Shown: positions 17,393 through 26,295, counted from the first letter of the stretch. The stretch: DNA of 64,000 bases from Flavobacteriales bacterium (GCA_016702645.1 JADJDP010000010.1:1-64000), one strand, 5' to 3'. Program-made: numbers and translations. Notes: generated from the sequence alone by a model not told the origin.

Positions 17393-18130
17393 CTACCGCT
17401 TCTTCACCACCGCCTTCGCCCCGTTCTTGCTCGGTGCTCCCTTGGCGGTCACCTTCACAGTTGTCTTTGCAGCAGGCTTGGCTTCGGTCTTCGCCTTGGC
17501 AGGGGCTTTCTCCATTGGGAAGAGGCCATGGATCTCGGCATCGATGGCGTTGATGATGCGGCCAAGGTCCTCCGGGTTCTTGTGATAGGCATTGTCCTCC
17601 ACATCGATCACCAACAACTTGCCCTTGTCGTACTTCTCGATCCAACCGTCGTAGCGCTCGTTGAGGCGCTTGAGGTACTCGATGCTGATGGAGTTCTCAT
17701 ACTCACGGCCTCGCTCACCGATCTGGCGTACCAGCTTGTCCACCGGAGCTTGCAGGTAGATCAGCAGATCGGGCGGAGCGATGCTGTGCTCCATGTTGAG
17801 GAAGAGACGGTGGTAGTTCTCGAAATCGCGCGTGGTCATCAATCCCATCGCGTGCAGGTTGGGGGCGAAGATGTACGCGTCCTCGTAGATGGTGCGGTCC
17901 TGGATCACGTTGCGGCCGCTCTTGCGGATCTCCATCAACTGTTCGAAACGACTGTTGAGGAAGAAGATCTGCAGGTTGAAGCTCCACCGCTGCATGTCCT
18001 TGTAGAAGTCGAAGAGGTACGGGTTGTTGTCCACGGCTTCCTGCAACTGGTCCCACTTGTAATGTTTGGCCAGCAGTTGAGTGAGCGTGGTCTTGCCGGA
18101 GCCGATATTGCCTGCGATCGCGATGTGCAT
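17393..18130 (-). CDS. Deoxynucleoside kinase with Lys/Ala-rich histone-like tail
   Basis: Phosphorylates deoxynucleosides (dA/dC/dG type) for dNTP salvage. The first ~208 residues are a normal dNK: P-loop GNIGSGKTT (residues 7-15), 'EAVDNNPYL', 'QDRTIYED' (DRS-like motif), and the arginine lid region 'RGREYENSISIEYL'. After 'GLFPMEK' comes a ~40-residue tail made almost only of K, A, P, T and V, like a histone H1 tail. The tail is in frame and ends at a clean stop. A -7 box lies 29 bases upstream of the ATG. A second dNK gene is at 23829. Confidence 0.9.
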   Translation of the reverse strand: MHIAIAGNIGSGKTTLTQLLAKHYKWDQLQEAVDNNPYLFDFYKDMQRWSFNLQIFFLNSRFEQLMEIRKSGRNVIQDRTIYEDAYIFAPNLHAMGLMTTRDFENYHRLFLNMEHSIAPPDLLIYLQAPVDKLVRQIGERGREYENSISIEYLKRLNERYDGWIEKYDKGKLLVIDVEDNAYHKNPEDLGRIINAIDAEIHGLFPMEKAPAKAKTEAKPAAKTTVKVTAKGAPSKNGAKAVVKKR

Positions 18131-18159
18131 GTGGACGAACGTTTCCCTTGTGGGGCCGA

Positions 18160-18167
18160 CGAAGATA
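18160..18167 (-). promoter_or_regulatory. -7 box of the deoxynucleoside kinase gene
   Basis: Minus strand TATCTTCG, 29 bases before the ATG at 18130. Confidence 0.45.
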
Positions 18168-18213
18168 CCGGCGCTCGTGCTCGTGTGCGGACTTGTGGAA
18201 AAGTCGTGGAACC

Positions 18214-19032
18214 TCAGTGCTCCACATTGTTCTGCCGATGAACGCTGATCCGATCCTCCAGCAGCAGGAAGACCCGGCCGTTCTCCACCCGAAGGTCACG
18301 GATCCTGTCGGCGCTTGTTCCGGTGTCGACCGTTGCAATTGCGAAGGAGAGCATGTCGTAGATGTGCGCGCCGGTCGCGTCGAAGAAGTAGAGGAACTGG
18401 CCGCGCACTTGGATGCTCCGAGCATCCTTGATACCGATCGTCTTCACGTAGGTCCCGAAGAGGTCGAACACGAGGATGCCGTGGACCGGATCGTTCAGGT
18501 ACAACTTGCTGTCATACTCCATCATACCGGCGGGTTCCACGGAAAAACCCAGCACCTGGTCCAGGCGACCGGAATGCGCCAGCTTGTTCAGCTGCCCGTC
18601 CACCCGCACGAGCGCCATTTCGCGTTGATCGAAGAACCAGAAGCAGTTCTGAACGCTCATGCAGGCACCCACCACTTGCACGTAGCCTTGGCGAGAGAGG
18701 TTGATGACGCTGCCCTGCAGGCTCAGCGTGTTGTCCAACAGGGCCAACTGTCCCTGCTCCGGTGCGAACAACATCGGCTTCAGGGAATAGAACGCATCGA
18801 TCACGCCGATACGCCCGAAGGTCTTCACACTATTGCGCAGCCAACTGCGTCCTCGCGCATCGAAGAGGCGGAGCTCATCGCCCTGCAACGCATGAACGTT
18901 GCCCATTTCATCCGTGGTGAACGCATCGAAGCGCCCCTCGATGGTATAGCCCACGGGTGGGAGCTGCTCTTCTTGGGCCAACAGCGACAACGACAACAGC
19001 GGGAGGAGCGGGATGAAAATGCGGCGGGTCAT
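18214..19032 (-). CDS. Exported beta-propeller-like protein coupled to GH3
   Basis: 272 residues. Signal peptide (MTRRIFIPLLPLLSLSLLAQ), then repeated beta-rich units of about 45 residues ('ALQGDELRLFDARG', 'LFAPEQGQLALLDNTL', 'YLNDPVHGILVFDLFG', 'FYFFDATGAHIYDM') that suggest an incomplete beta-propeller in the periplasm. No enzyme motif. Its ATG overlaps the stop of the GH3-family gene (ATGA), so the two are translated together. Function unknown; the coupling implies a shared role with GH3. Confidence 0.75.
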   Translation of the reverse strand: MTRRIFIPLLPLLSLSLLAQEEQLPPVGYTIEGRFDAFTTDEMGNVHALQGDELRLFDARGRSWLRNSVKTFGRIGVIDAFYSLKPMLFAPEQGQLALLDNTLSLQGSVINLSRQGYVQVVGACMSVQNCFWFFDQREMALVRVDGQLNKLAHSGRLDQVLGFSVEPAGMMEYDSKLYLNDPVHGILVFDLFGTYVKTIGIKDARSIQVRGQFLYFFDATGAHIYDMLSFAIATVDTGTSADRIRDLRVENGRVFLLLEDRISVHRQNNVEH

Positions 19033-20540
19033 GCAGGCACTGGAGCGAGGATGGACTCTATCAGCACGCGATCGTTGCTGAGACGGGGCACCTTGTTCTG
19101 TCCGCCCAGCTTACCGCGCTGTCGCATCCAGGCATGGAACGTGCCGGGTTCGACCGAATGCACCACCGGGCGTCGCAAGGCCATATCGCCCCGACGTTTG
19201 GCATCGTAGTCCGAATTCAGCGACCGCATGGTGGTGTCCATCGTATCGATGAAAAGATCGAGGGAGGCCGGCGAGTGTGCGAACTCGATCACCCACTCGT
19301 GACCACCCGATGCTCCCGCCTCCATGTAGATGGGAGCTGCGGTGTACTCGCTCACCACGGCACCGGTCGCCTGCGAGGCGGCTTCGATCCCGCGATCCGC
19401 GTTCTCCACGATCAGTTCCTCGCCAAAAGCATTGATGAAGCTCTTCGTGCGTCCGCTCACTTGTATACGATAGGGCTTCACGCTCGTGAACCGCACGGTA
19501 TCACCCGGCATGTAGCGCCAGAGGCCCGCATTCGTGCTGATCACGAGCGCGTACTGCACGCCGGGTTCCACTTCGCCGAGCAGCAAGGTGCGCGGAGCGG
19601 CTTTCCCCATTTCTTCCATGGGCAGGAACTCGTAGAAGATGCCATAGTCAAGCATGAGGAGCATGTCATCGGCACCCTTCCGGTCCTGTATCCCGAAATG
19701 CCCCTCGCTCGCGTTGTAGCTCTCCAGGTAGTTCATCGTGGGCGATGGGATCAACGCCTCGAACTGCGCACGATAGGGTTTGAAGCTCACACCTCCGTGC
19801 ATGAACAACTCGAGGTTGGGCCACACTTCCATGATGTTGCGTGCGCCGCTGAGCTCGAGGATGCGGCGCAACAGAACGAGCGTCCAACTCGGAACGCCAG
19901 CGATGCACCGGACATCCTCGCGCATGGTCTCGCGTGCCATCTGCTCGATCTTCACTTCCCAGTTGTCCAGCAACGCGGTTTCAATGACCGGTGTGCGCCT
20001 CACCTCCACCCACAAGGGAAGGTTGCGGATGATGATGGCCGAGAGATCGCCGCTGTACGCATCCGGTCGGAAATTCTCTATGGACGAACTACCGCCCACC
20101 ACGAGGCTCATGCCTTGGTAGAGCTTGCTCTCCGGGTATTGCTGGTAGTGCAGCGCGATAAGGTCCTTGCCGGCTTTGTAGTGGCAATCCTCCAATGCCT
20201 CGCGGCTAACGGGAATGAACTTGCTCCGATCGCCGGTGGTGCCGCTGCTCTTTGCGAACCACTTCATGTCAGTGGGCCAAAGGAGGTTCTGTTCGCCACC
20301 ACGAAGACGCTTGATGTACGGCTTCACATCCTCGTAGTCCTGCAAGGGCACTCGCTCACGGAACGTGTCCGGGTCGTTGATGACATCGTAGCCGTACTTG
20401 TGCCCCCATTCCGTGTAGCGGGCCGAACGCACCAAATAGTGGAAGGTCTCCAGCTGGGCCATGAGCGGGTGCTCCCGGAAGAGCTCGATCTGCTGCAAGC
20501 GCTTCTTGATGAGGAAGGAGAACAACGCGTTGAAGGGCAT
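19029..20540 (-). CDS. GH3-family acyl-adenylate/amido-synthetase-like protein
   Basis: 503 residues of the GH3 (auxin-responsive promoter) family. Plant members adenylate a carboxylic acid and join it to an amino acid; the bacterial substrate is unknown. ATP-binding motifs are visible: 'FAKSSGTTGDRSKFIP' (P-loop-like motif 1), 'YNASEGHFGIQ' (motif 2) and 'LWRYMPGDTVRF' (motif 3), and the C-terminal 'KLGGQNKVPRLSNDR'. No signal peptide, so cytoplasmic. ATG at 20540 chosen because it begins the family-typical N-terminus and has a promoter upstream; longer readings run into the divergent gene. Overlaps the exported protein gene by 4 bases. Confidence 0.87.
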   Translation of the reverse strand: MPFNALFSFLIKKRLQQIELFREHPLMAQLETFHYLVRSARYTEWGHKYGYDVINDPDTFRERVPLQDYEDVKPYIKRLRGGEQNLLWPTDMKWFAKSSGTTGDRSKFIPVSREALEDCHYKAGKDLIALHYQQYPESKLYQGMSLVVGGSSSIENFRPDAYSGDLSAIIIRNLPLWVEVRRTPVIETALLDNWEVKIEQMARETMREDVRCIAGVPSWTLVLLRRILELSGARNIMEVWPNLELFMHGGVSFKPYRAQFEALIPSPTMNYLESYNASEGHFGIQDRKGADDMLLMLDYGIFYEFLPMEEMGKAAPRTLLLGEVEPGVQYALVISTNAGLWRYMPGDTVRFTSVKPYRIQVSGRTKSFINAFGEELIVENADRGIEAASQATGAVVSEYTAAPIYMEAGASGGHEWVIEFAHSPASLDLFIDTMDTTMRSLNSDYDAKRRGDMALRRPVVHSVEPGTFHAWMRQRGKLGGQNKVPRLSNDRVLIESILAPVPA

Positions 20541-20558
20541 GGCGCGAATGTGGAGGTC

Positions 20559-20566
20559 TATCTTCA
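20559..20566 (+). promoter_or_regulatory. -7 box of the DUF2797 gene
   Basis: TATCTTCA, 25 bases before the ATG at 20592. Shares a 51-base divergent spacer with the GH3 promoter. Confidence 0.35.
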
Positions 20567-20570
20567 GCCC

Positions 20571-20578
20571 AAAAGATA
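20571..20578 (-). promoter_or_regulatory. -7 box of the GH3-family gene
   Basis: Minus strand TATCTTTT (followed by G), 30 bases before the ATG at 20540. The two divergent -7 boxes are only 4 bases apart, so transcription in the two directions may exclude each other. Confidence 0.35.
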
Positions 20579-20591
20579 AGCACGCGTTCCA

Positions 20592-21386
20592 ATGGGCGAT
20601 GGCCAACCTCTTTTCAAGATGCTCGCCGGCCTTAGCGGCACGGTGACCTATGCGCTGCCGTTCGAGCCGCAGCCCTTCGAGCTTGCGCCCTTCATCGGAC
20701 ACCAATTCATGGTGCGTTCAACCGGCGTTCTTAGTTGCGTGAGTTGCGGAAAACGTGTGAAGAAGCTCTTCGCACAGGGCTTCTGTTATCCCTGCTTCAC
20801 CTCTGCTCCGGAAGCGGCGGAGTGCATCGTGAACCCGGAGCTATGTCGTGCGCACTTGGGTGAAGGCCGTGACCCGGAATGGGAGATCGCACATCACGCC
20901 ACCGAGCATGTGGTCTATCTCAGTTACACCGGGAACGTGAAGGTGGGCGTAACGCGAAGCACCCAAGTACCCGTGCGCTGGATCGACCAGGGCGCGGTTG
21001 CGGCATTGGTGATCGCACGTGTCCCCTATCGGCAGCTCGCCGGACTGATCGAAGTGGACCTAAAGCGCGCCTTTGCCGACAAGACCAACTGGCGCGCAAT
21101 GCTGAAACAAGTACCACCGGACACCGACGCGTTGGAAAGCGCGCGCGGTCATGCGTTCCATACACTGCGCGGGGACCTGCAGCAGCATTTCCTGCGCAAT
21201 GAGGAACCCATGGTGATCGATTTCCCTGTTCTGGCCTATCCGCCCAAGGTGACCAGCGTATCCCTGGAGAAAACACCCGAGGTGAGCGGCCGTTTGATGG
21301 GGATCAAGGGACAATACCTGATGTGGGAGGATGGGCGCGTGCTCAACGTCCGCAACCATAGCGGTTTCCACGTGGAAGTGGGCTGA
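20592..21386 (+). CDS. DUF2797 family protein
   Basis: 264 residues. N-terminal zinc-ribbon-like cysteines ('CVSCGKRVKKLFAQGFCYPC'), then 'ECIVNPELCRAHLGEGRDPEWE' and a domain with 'VYLSYTGNVKVGVTRSTQVPVRWIDQGA', which recalls GIY-YIG-like folds. Conserved in bacteria and archaea; function unknown. Cytoplasmic, no membrane segments. Divergent from GH3. An ATG at codon 10 is an alternative start. Confidence 0.8.
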   Translation: MGDGQPLFKMLAGLSGTVTYALPFEPQPFELAPFIGHQFMVRSTGVLSCVSCGKRVKKLFAQGFCYPCFTSAPEAAECIVNPELCRAHLGEGRDPEWEIAHHATEHVVYLSYTGNVKVGVTRSTQVPVRWIDQGAVAALVIARVPYRQLAGLIEVDLKRAFADKTNWRAMLKQVPPDTDALESARGHAFHTLRGDLQQHFLRNEEPMVIDFPVLAYPPKVTSVSLEKTPEVSGRLMGIKGQYLMWEDGRVLNVRNHSGFHVEVG

Positions 21387-21464
21387 CCGAAACCTTCGTT
21401 ACCCACCTCCCGTTCGAGTACCCAGGTTTTGGTAAATGGTCAGGGAACTGATCAACAGGGCAAG

Positions 21465-21494
21465 CGAAAGCCCCGGAGCGATCCGGGGCTTTCG
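21465..21494. terminator. Terminator between DUF2797 and sppA
   Basis: 13-base perfect stem (CGAAAGCCCCGGA / TCCGGGGCTTTCG) with GCGA loop, between convergent genes; can serve both. Confidence 0.8.
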
Positions 21495-21516
21495 TGATTC
21501 CAATGGGTAGGTGATG

Positions 21517-23186
21517 TTACTGGATCACCAGATCGTAGGGCATGCGTGCTTGTATCCCGAAATTCTGCTTCGCATCGCGCACGCGCTTGTACTGATCGAG
21601 CAACTGCACGTCTTCGCCCAGCCACTCGCTGGCCACCCACATGCGTGCCTGTCCGTTGAGGTCCTCCATCAATTGCTGGAAGAAGTCCTTCTGTTCGGGT
21701 AGTTCCACTTCGGAGTAGTTGGTGAGACCCGCGAGAGCAGCAGCAGCCTTCACCGCATCCTCCAAGCCACCGAGTTCATCCACCAATCCTCGCGCCTTCG
21801 CATCCACGCCGGTCCACACACGACCTTGGCCGATGCTGTCCACTTGCGCGATCGTGAGCTTGCGTCCTTCGCTCACACGTTGAACGAATCCATCATAGAA
21901 CTCGTCCACGTAGCCCTGTATCACCAGCTTCTCCTGCTCGCTCAGCGGACGGCTGGTGGTCATCATGTCCGCGTATTGGTGGGTCTTCTCCCCATCGAAG
22001 GTGATGCCCAGCTTGTTCTTGAAGAAACCCTGCATGTTGGGAATGATCCCGAACACGCCGATGGAGCCGGTGATGGTCGTGGGTTCGGCGTAGATCTTCG
22101 TTGCAGGCGCACTGATGTAGTACCCACCCGAGGCGGCCACGTTGCCCATGCTCACCACAACCGGCTTCACTTCGCTGGCGAGCTTCACCTCGCGCCAGAT
22201 CACTTCGCTGGCCAGGCCGCTGCCCCCTGGCGAGTTCACACGGAAGACGATGGCCTTGATGGTGCTGTCCTCACGCGCTTCGCGGATCGTTTCGCTCAGC
22301 GAAGTGCTTCCGATCGTACCATCCGAGCTTTTGCCGCTGCTGATGCCACCTTCGGCATAGATGATGGCGAGCTTGCCCTTGTCATCGGCCTTCGCGTCAC
22401 CGTGCGTGCGCTTGCCGAAGGAGCGGCTGTACTTGCCCATCTCCACGAACTCGATCTCCTTCTTCACATCCAAGGACATCCGGTCCTTCATATCGGCGAG
22501 CACCTCATCGCGATACTTCAAGCCATCGATCAATTCGAGCTGGAGTGCTGCTTCGCCGTTGCGCACGAGCAAGCTGTCCACGATCGTGTTCAAGCGCGCC
22601 GCTTCCATACCGGTCTTGCTGGAAACAGCAGCGAGGTGGTCGCTCCAAAGTCCGTCGAGCAATCTGCGGATCTGCTCGCGGTTCGCAGGGCTCATGGCAT
22701 CCTGCGTGTACACTTCCCCGAAGCTCTTGAACTTGTTGTTCTTGCCGCGGATGAACTGCACGTCGATGTCGAGCTTCTCGAACATCCCCTTGAGGAACAT
22801 GTACTCGCTGTGAAGTCCACGGTAGTCGAGGTCGCCTTTGGGTTGCAGGTAGATGGCATCGGCAGCGGTGGCCAGGTAGTAGGAACCTTGGCCGTACATC
22901 TCGGCCCACGCAACCACAGGCTTTCCACTTTCCTTCTTGAATTCCAGGAGCTTCTCGCGGATCTCGCGCAACGTGGAGAAACCTGCGCTCGCGAACGACA
23001 GGTCCAAGAAGACGCCCTGGAGCCGTCCTTCACCACGGTGCGTTCACCTTTTCCAAAGGAACCACCACTGGCGAGCGCACCGCCAACGGCACCGGCGATG
23101 GCCACTGCGAAGACGATGATGAGCACGATGCCGATGAGGAATGTGCCCACCATGCTGGCGAACATGAACTTGAAGAACTGTCTCAT
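21517..23186 (-). CDS. sppA: Signal peptide peptidase SppA (67K type) with internal deletion and frame break
   Basis: Membrane serine protease that digests cleaved signal peptides. The N-terminus from the ATG at 23186 has a transmembrane helix (MFASMVGTFLIGIVLIIVFA) and reaches 'ERTVVKDGS'. There (about 23025) the frame changes and continues at 'QGVFLDLSFASAGFSTLREI', so roughly 45-50 residues expected in the family are missing and the length is off by one base. The rest is intact: both repeated SppA domains, with the serine loop 'MGNVAASGGYYIS' and 'TGSIGVFG'. The first-domain segment reads 'ATAADAIYL'; enzymes I know have Lys at the penultimate position before 'IYL', so the catalytic lysine may be absent. 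Either an assembly deletion or a genuine pseudogene. Confidence 0.8.
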
Positions 23187-23215
23187 GGAAAATGGAGCGT
23201 TGGATGTTTCGGATC

Positions 23216-23223
23216 CGAAACTA
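23216..23223 (-). promoter_or_regulatory. -7 box of sppA
   Basis: Minus strand TAGTTTCG, 29 bases before the ATG at 23186. Confidence 0.45.
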
Positions 23224-23295
23224 GGAGGAAGCGGTCCCCCGGACAGGAAGGGTATACACGAGCGGGGCACAAGGGGGATGGGAGGCCCGCGCGGA

Positions 23296-23303
23296 TAGTT
23301 TTG
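23296..23303 (+). promoter_or_regulatory. -7 box of folK, next to the start codon
   Basis: TAGTTTTG, ending 5 bases before the ATG at 23309 (2 before the adjacent GTG): predicted leaderless. Confidence 0.5.
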
Positions 23304-23308
23304 CCGTG

Positions 23309-23824
23309 ATGGCCGTTGCTTACGAATCCGTGCTCCTGATCGGAGGCAATGTGGGCGATCCGCCCGCATTGTTGGCCAGAGCGGAGGCCCTCATCGATGA
23401 ACGGATCGGCCGGATCGTTGCGCGAAGCCGCGATCACTGGACCGAGCCATGGGGCTTCGAGGACGAGCGGCTCTTCCTGAACAGGGCCTTGCTCCTGCGT
23501 ACCGTGCTCGAACCAACAGCGTTGCTGGATGGCTTGTTGGGCATCGAACGCGCACTCGGCCGAGTGCGCGATCAAGCGGTGCGCTATGCACCACGTGGTA
23601 TCGATATCGACATCCTGCTCATCGGCGAATCGGTGATCGACCTGCCCCAGCTGCAGGTCCCGCATCCGTGCATGCACCAACGCGCCTTCGCCTTGTCACC
23701 TGCGGCGGACATCGCACCGAATTGGAAGCACCCGGTGTTGCACCGCACGGTGTTGCAACTCCTGAACGACCTTCGCCATCCCGTCCCGGCTCTAGGCCGG
23801 GATGACGGGATGAGAGCCTGTTGA
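23309..23824 (+). CDS. folK: 2-amino-4-hydroxy-6-hydroxymethyldihydropteridine pyrophosphokinase
   Basis: HPPK transfers pyrophosphate from ATP to hydroxymethyldihydropterin in folate synthesis. 171 residues. 'LLIGGNVGDP' opens the fold, 'NRALLLRTVLEP' follows, and the metal/ATP motif 'RYAPRGIDIDILLIG' and 'VPHPCMHQRAFALSPAADIAP' are complete. The last dozen codons (RHPVPALGRDDGMRAC) coincide with a REP-like palindrome at 23777-23812, which appears to have replaced the native 3' end. The dNK gene follows after 4 bases. Confidence 0.92.
   Translation: MAVAYESVLLIGGNVGDPPALLARAEALIDERIGRIVARSRDHWTEPWGFEDERLFLNRALLLRTVLEPTALLDGLLGIERALGRVRDQAVRYAPRGIDIDILLIGESVIDLPQLQVPHPCMHQRAFALSPAADIAPNWKHPVLHRTVLQLLNDLRHPVPALGRDDGMRAC
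23777..23812. repeat. REP-like palindrome in the 3' end of folK
   Basis: CATCCCGTC-CCGGC, a TCTAG centre, then GCCGG-GAT-GACGGGATG: an imperfect palindrome of the kind scattered in many genomes, here inside coding sequence. Confidence 0.6.
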
Positions 23825-23828
23825 GCGC

Positions 23829-24459
23829 ATGCGCTACTCCTACATCGCCATAGAAGGGCTCATTGGTGCGGGCAAGACCACGCTCGCCAAGCGCCTTGCA
23901 GCGCAATGGAACGGCCGTTTGGTACTGGAAGAATTCGACGAAAACCCCTTTTTGCCCGAAGTTCTACGAGGACCAGCAGCGTTATGCGTTCGCGGTGGAG
24001 CTCTCCTTCCTGGCACAACGCTATCACCAGTTGAAGCGCACCACGGAGCAGGACCTTTTCAGCAAATGCACCGTTGCGGATTACTCGCTCGGCAAGTCGC
24101 TCGTCTTCGCCAAGGTCACATTGGCCCAGGACGAGTACGCCCTTTTTCGCGATCTCTACCAGATCATGTACGGCGATCTGCCCCAGCCGGAACTGATCGT
24201 TTACCTGCATCTGGGTATCGATCGAGTGCGTGAACGCATCCGCTCACGCGGTCGCGGCTACGAACAAAGCATTGGCGCCGATTACCTCATACGGTTGCAA
24301 GAGCGATACCTCGATCATTTGCAGAAGAAACCGGGCTCGCGTGTGCTGGTCGTGGACCTTGAGCAGCACGACCTGTTGCGGGACGCACGGGCTTTCGACC
24401 AGTTGATGGCCTTGATCGAGCAGGAGGTGCCCGAAGGCCATCGTGTCGCAACCCTTTGA
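23829..24459 (+). CDS. Second deoxynucleoside kinase, frame broken by a 1-base insertion
   Basis: About 209 residues after repair. P-loop EGLIGAGKTT (residues 9-18), 'EEFDENPFLP', break in CCC at 23955-23957 (two Cs restore 'LPKFYEDQQRYAF'), then 'CTVADYSLGKSLVFA' (DYS in place of the DRS motif), 'VYLHLGIDRVRERIRSRGRGYEQSI' with the LID arginines. Salvages deoxynucleosides. It resembles the kinase at 17393 in fold but lacks its basic tail. Probably co-transcribed with folK (4-base gap), linking folate and nucleotide supply. Confidence 0.87.
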
Positions 24460-24522
24460 TCCACACGACGATATGTGGAGAAGTGTGGATAACCCGAACC
24501 GGGTGTCCCAGCGGGCAGTGAT

Positions 24523-24530
24523 TATACTTG
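24523..24530 (+). promoter_or_regulatory. -7 box of the TPR lipoprotein gene
   Basis: TATACTTG, 7/8 match, 30 bases before the ATG at 24561. Confidence 0.4.
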
Positions 24531-24560
24531 CGGCCGAAATCACCAACACGAATCGAATTC

Positions 24561-26273
24561 ATGGAAAAGCGCCACCTGAAGGGCATGTCCCTCTTGATCG
24601 CGGCAACGCTTGTGCTCGCCGGTTGCAACGGCTTGGGCAAGATGAAAAAGTACGTTGAGAACATCAAGTACACCGTCGATCCCAACCCGCTGACCGTGCA
24701 AGGCGATTCCGTAGCTATTAGCATCAACGGCACTTTCCCTGGGAAGTACTTCGCCCGTAAGGCGCAGGTGGAACTCACTCCCACACTGACCTACGCTGGT
24801 GGAGAGACCCCCTACAAGATGGTGGGCTTCCAAGGAGACAAGGCCGTCGGGAACTACACCGTTATTCCTTACGAGACCGGCAAGGCCTTCAGCTACACCG
24901 GGAAAGTGGCCTACACACCGGCCATGAGCACGAGCGAACTCGTCACCAAGATCCTGGGCAAGCAAGGCAAGAAGGAAATACCCTTCGACCCCTTCAAGCT
25001 GGCTGATGGTGTGATCACCACACCCTACCTGATGCTGAGCGATGACAAGGTGCTCATGGCGCGCGATGCGTTCCAACGCATCACCGAGCACAGCGAAGCC
25101 GCCACGATCAACTACCTCGTGAGCAGCAGCGTGGTTCGCCCCGGCGAGCTGAAGGACGCCGATGTGAGCGCGATGGCCGCCTTCGTGAAGGGCGTTCCCG
25201 CTGCCGGCAACATCAACCTCACCGGTGCGAGCTTCGATGCATGGGCGAGCCCCGAGGGTGAACTGAGCAAGAACGAGAACCTGGCCACCGACCGTGCGAA
25301 GAGCGCCATGACCTGGCTGCGTGGCGAACTGAAGCGCGCGAAACTGAAGAGCGACAGCTTGGAGACCTTCTACACCTTGAACCCACGCGGGGAGGATTGG
25401 GACGGTTTCAAGAGCGCGATGCAGGCGAGCAGCACTGTTCCCGACAAGGACCTGGTGCTGCGCGTGTTGGAGATGTACCCCGATGTGACCAAGCGCGAAG
25501 AAGAGATCCGCAACATGGCGGCCACCTACAAGGAGATCTCCGAGGAGATCCTGCCCCAACTGCGCCGCAGCGAAATGCGCCTCAACTACCAGCGCGTGGG
25601 CAAGAGCGATGAGCAGCTCATCGCCATGAGCAAGAGCACGCCCGATTCGTTGAACGTGGAGGAACTCCTCTACAGCGCCACGCTCACAACGGACATGAAC
25701 GAGCAACTGCGCATCTACCGCGAAGCCAGTCGCATCTACCCCGGCGACTACCGCGGACCGAACAACGCCGGTTACATCCTGATGATGCAGAACAAGATGG
25801 CCGAGGCCGAGACCGAGTTCCAAAAGGCCAACAGCATCACCGACAACCCGATCAGCACCAACAACCTCGGCGCTGTGGCCCGCTTGAAAGGCGACCGCAA
25901 GAAGGCCATGGAACTCTACCGCAAGGCCACCGCCGCTGGTCCGGAAGTGAAGTACAACATGGGCATCATCGACATCCAGAACGGTGATTACAGCAGCGCC
26001 AACAGCAACATGAGCGGTGTGAACAGCTTCAACGCTGCGCTTGCCAAGACCCTCGGTGGTGACGCCGCTGGTGCACAGCGCATCCTGGAGGCCAGCGCCG
26101 ACAAGGACAGCGCACAGGGCCACTACCTCATGGCCATCATCGGTGCCCGCCAGAGCAATGGCGACATGGTGCGCAACCACCTCGGCATGGCGGTGCAGAA
26201 GGACGCCAGCCTCCGTGAGAAAGCCATGAAGGACCTCGAGTTCCGCGCCTTCGCAGGCCAGCTCGGTCTCTGA
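24561..26273 (+). CDS. Conserved Bacteroidota TPR lipoprotein
   Basis: 570 residues. Lipoprotein signal with lipobox LAGC (Cys22). The first ~200 residues form beta-rich domains conserved in Bacteroidota homologues ('LNKMKK'-like start, 'GEFPxKYF'-like, 'FQRIT'). The middle contains 'VSAYASPEGELSKNENLATDRAKS', which resembles an OmpA-type 'S-DG-xxxN-xLAxxRA' helix. The C-terminus holds tetratricopeptide repeats (about residues 375-530: 'YPGDYRGPNNAGYILMMQNKMAEAETEFQKA', in two pieces of repeat). Likely on the periplasmic face of a membrane, binding proteins or peptidoglycan. Function not established. Followed by a terminator. Confidence 0.85.
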   Translation: MEKRHLKGMSLLIAATLVLAGCNGLGKMKKYVENIKYTVDPNPLTVQGDSVAISINGTFPGKYFARKAQVELTPTLTYAGGETPYKMVGFQGDKAVGNYTVIPYETGKAFSYTGKVAYTPAMSTSELVTKILGKQGKKEIPFDPFKLADGVITTPYLMLSDDKVLMARDAFQRITEHSEAATINYLVSSSVVRPGELKDADVSAMAAFVKGVPAAGNINLTGASFDAWASPEGELSKNENLATDRAKSAMTWLRGELKRAKLKSDSLETFYTLNPRGEDWDGFKSAMQASSTVPDKDLVLRVLEMYPDVTKREEEIRNMAATYKEISEEILPQLRRSEMRLNYQRVGKSDEQLIAMSKSTPDSLNVEELLYSATLTTDMNEQLRIYREASRIYPGDYRGPNNAGYILMMQNKMAEAETEFQKANSITDNPISTNNLGAVARLKGDRKKAMELYRKATAAGPEVKYNMGIIDIQNGDYSSANSNMSGVNSFNAALAKTLGGDAAGAQRILEASADKDSAQGHYLMAIIGARQSNGDMVRNHLGMAVQKDASLREKAMKDLEFRAFAGQLGL

Positions 26274-26295
26274 GCCGAATAGCCTGAACGTATCG

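Noticed and set aside
21826..23298. 490-codon open frame on the plus strand
   Set aside because: Mirror of sppA.
24540..26180. 546-codon open frame on the minus strand
   Set aside because: Mirror of the TPR lipoprotein.
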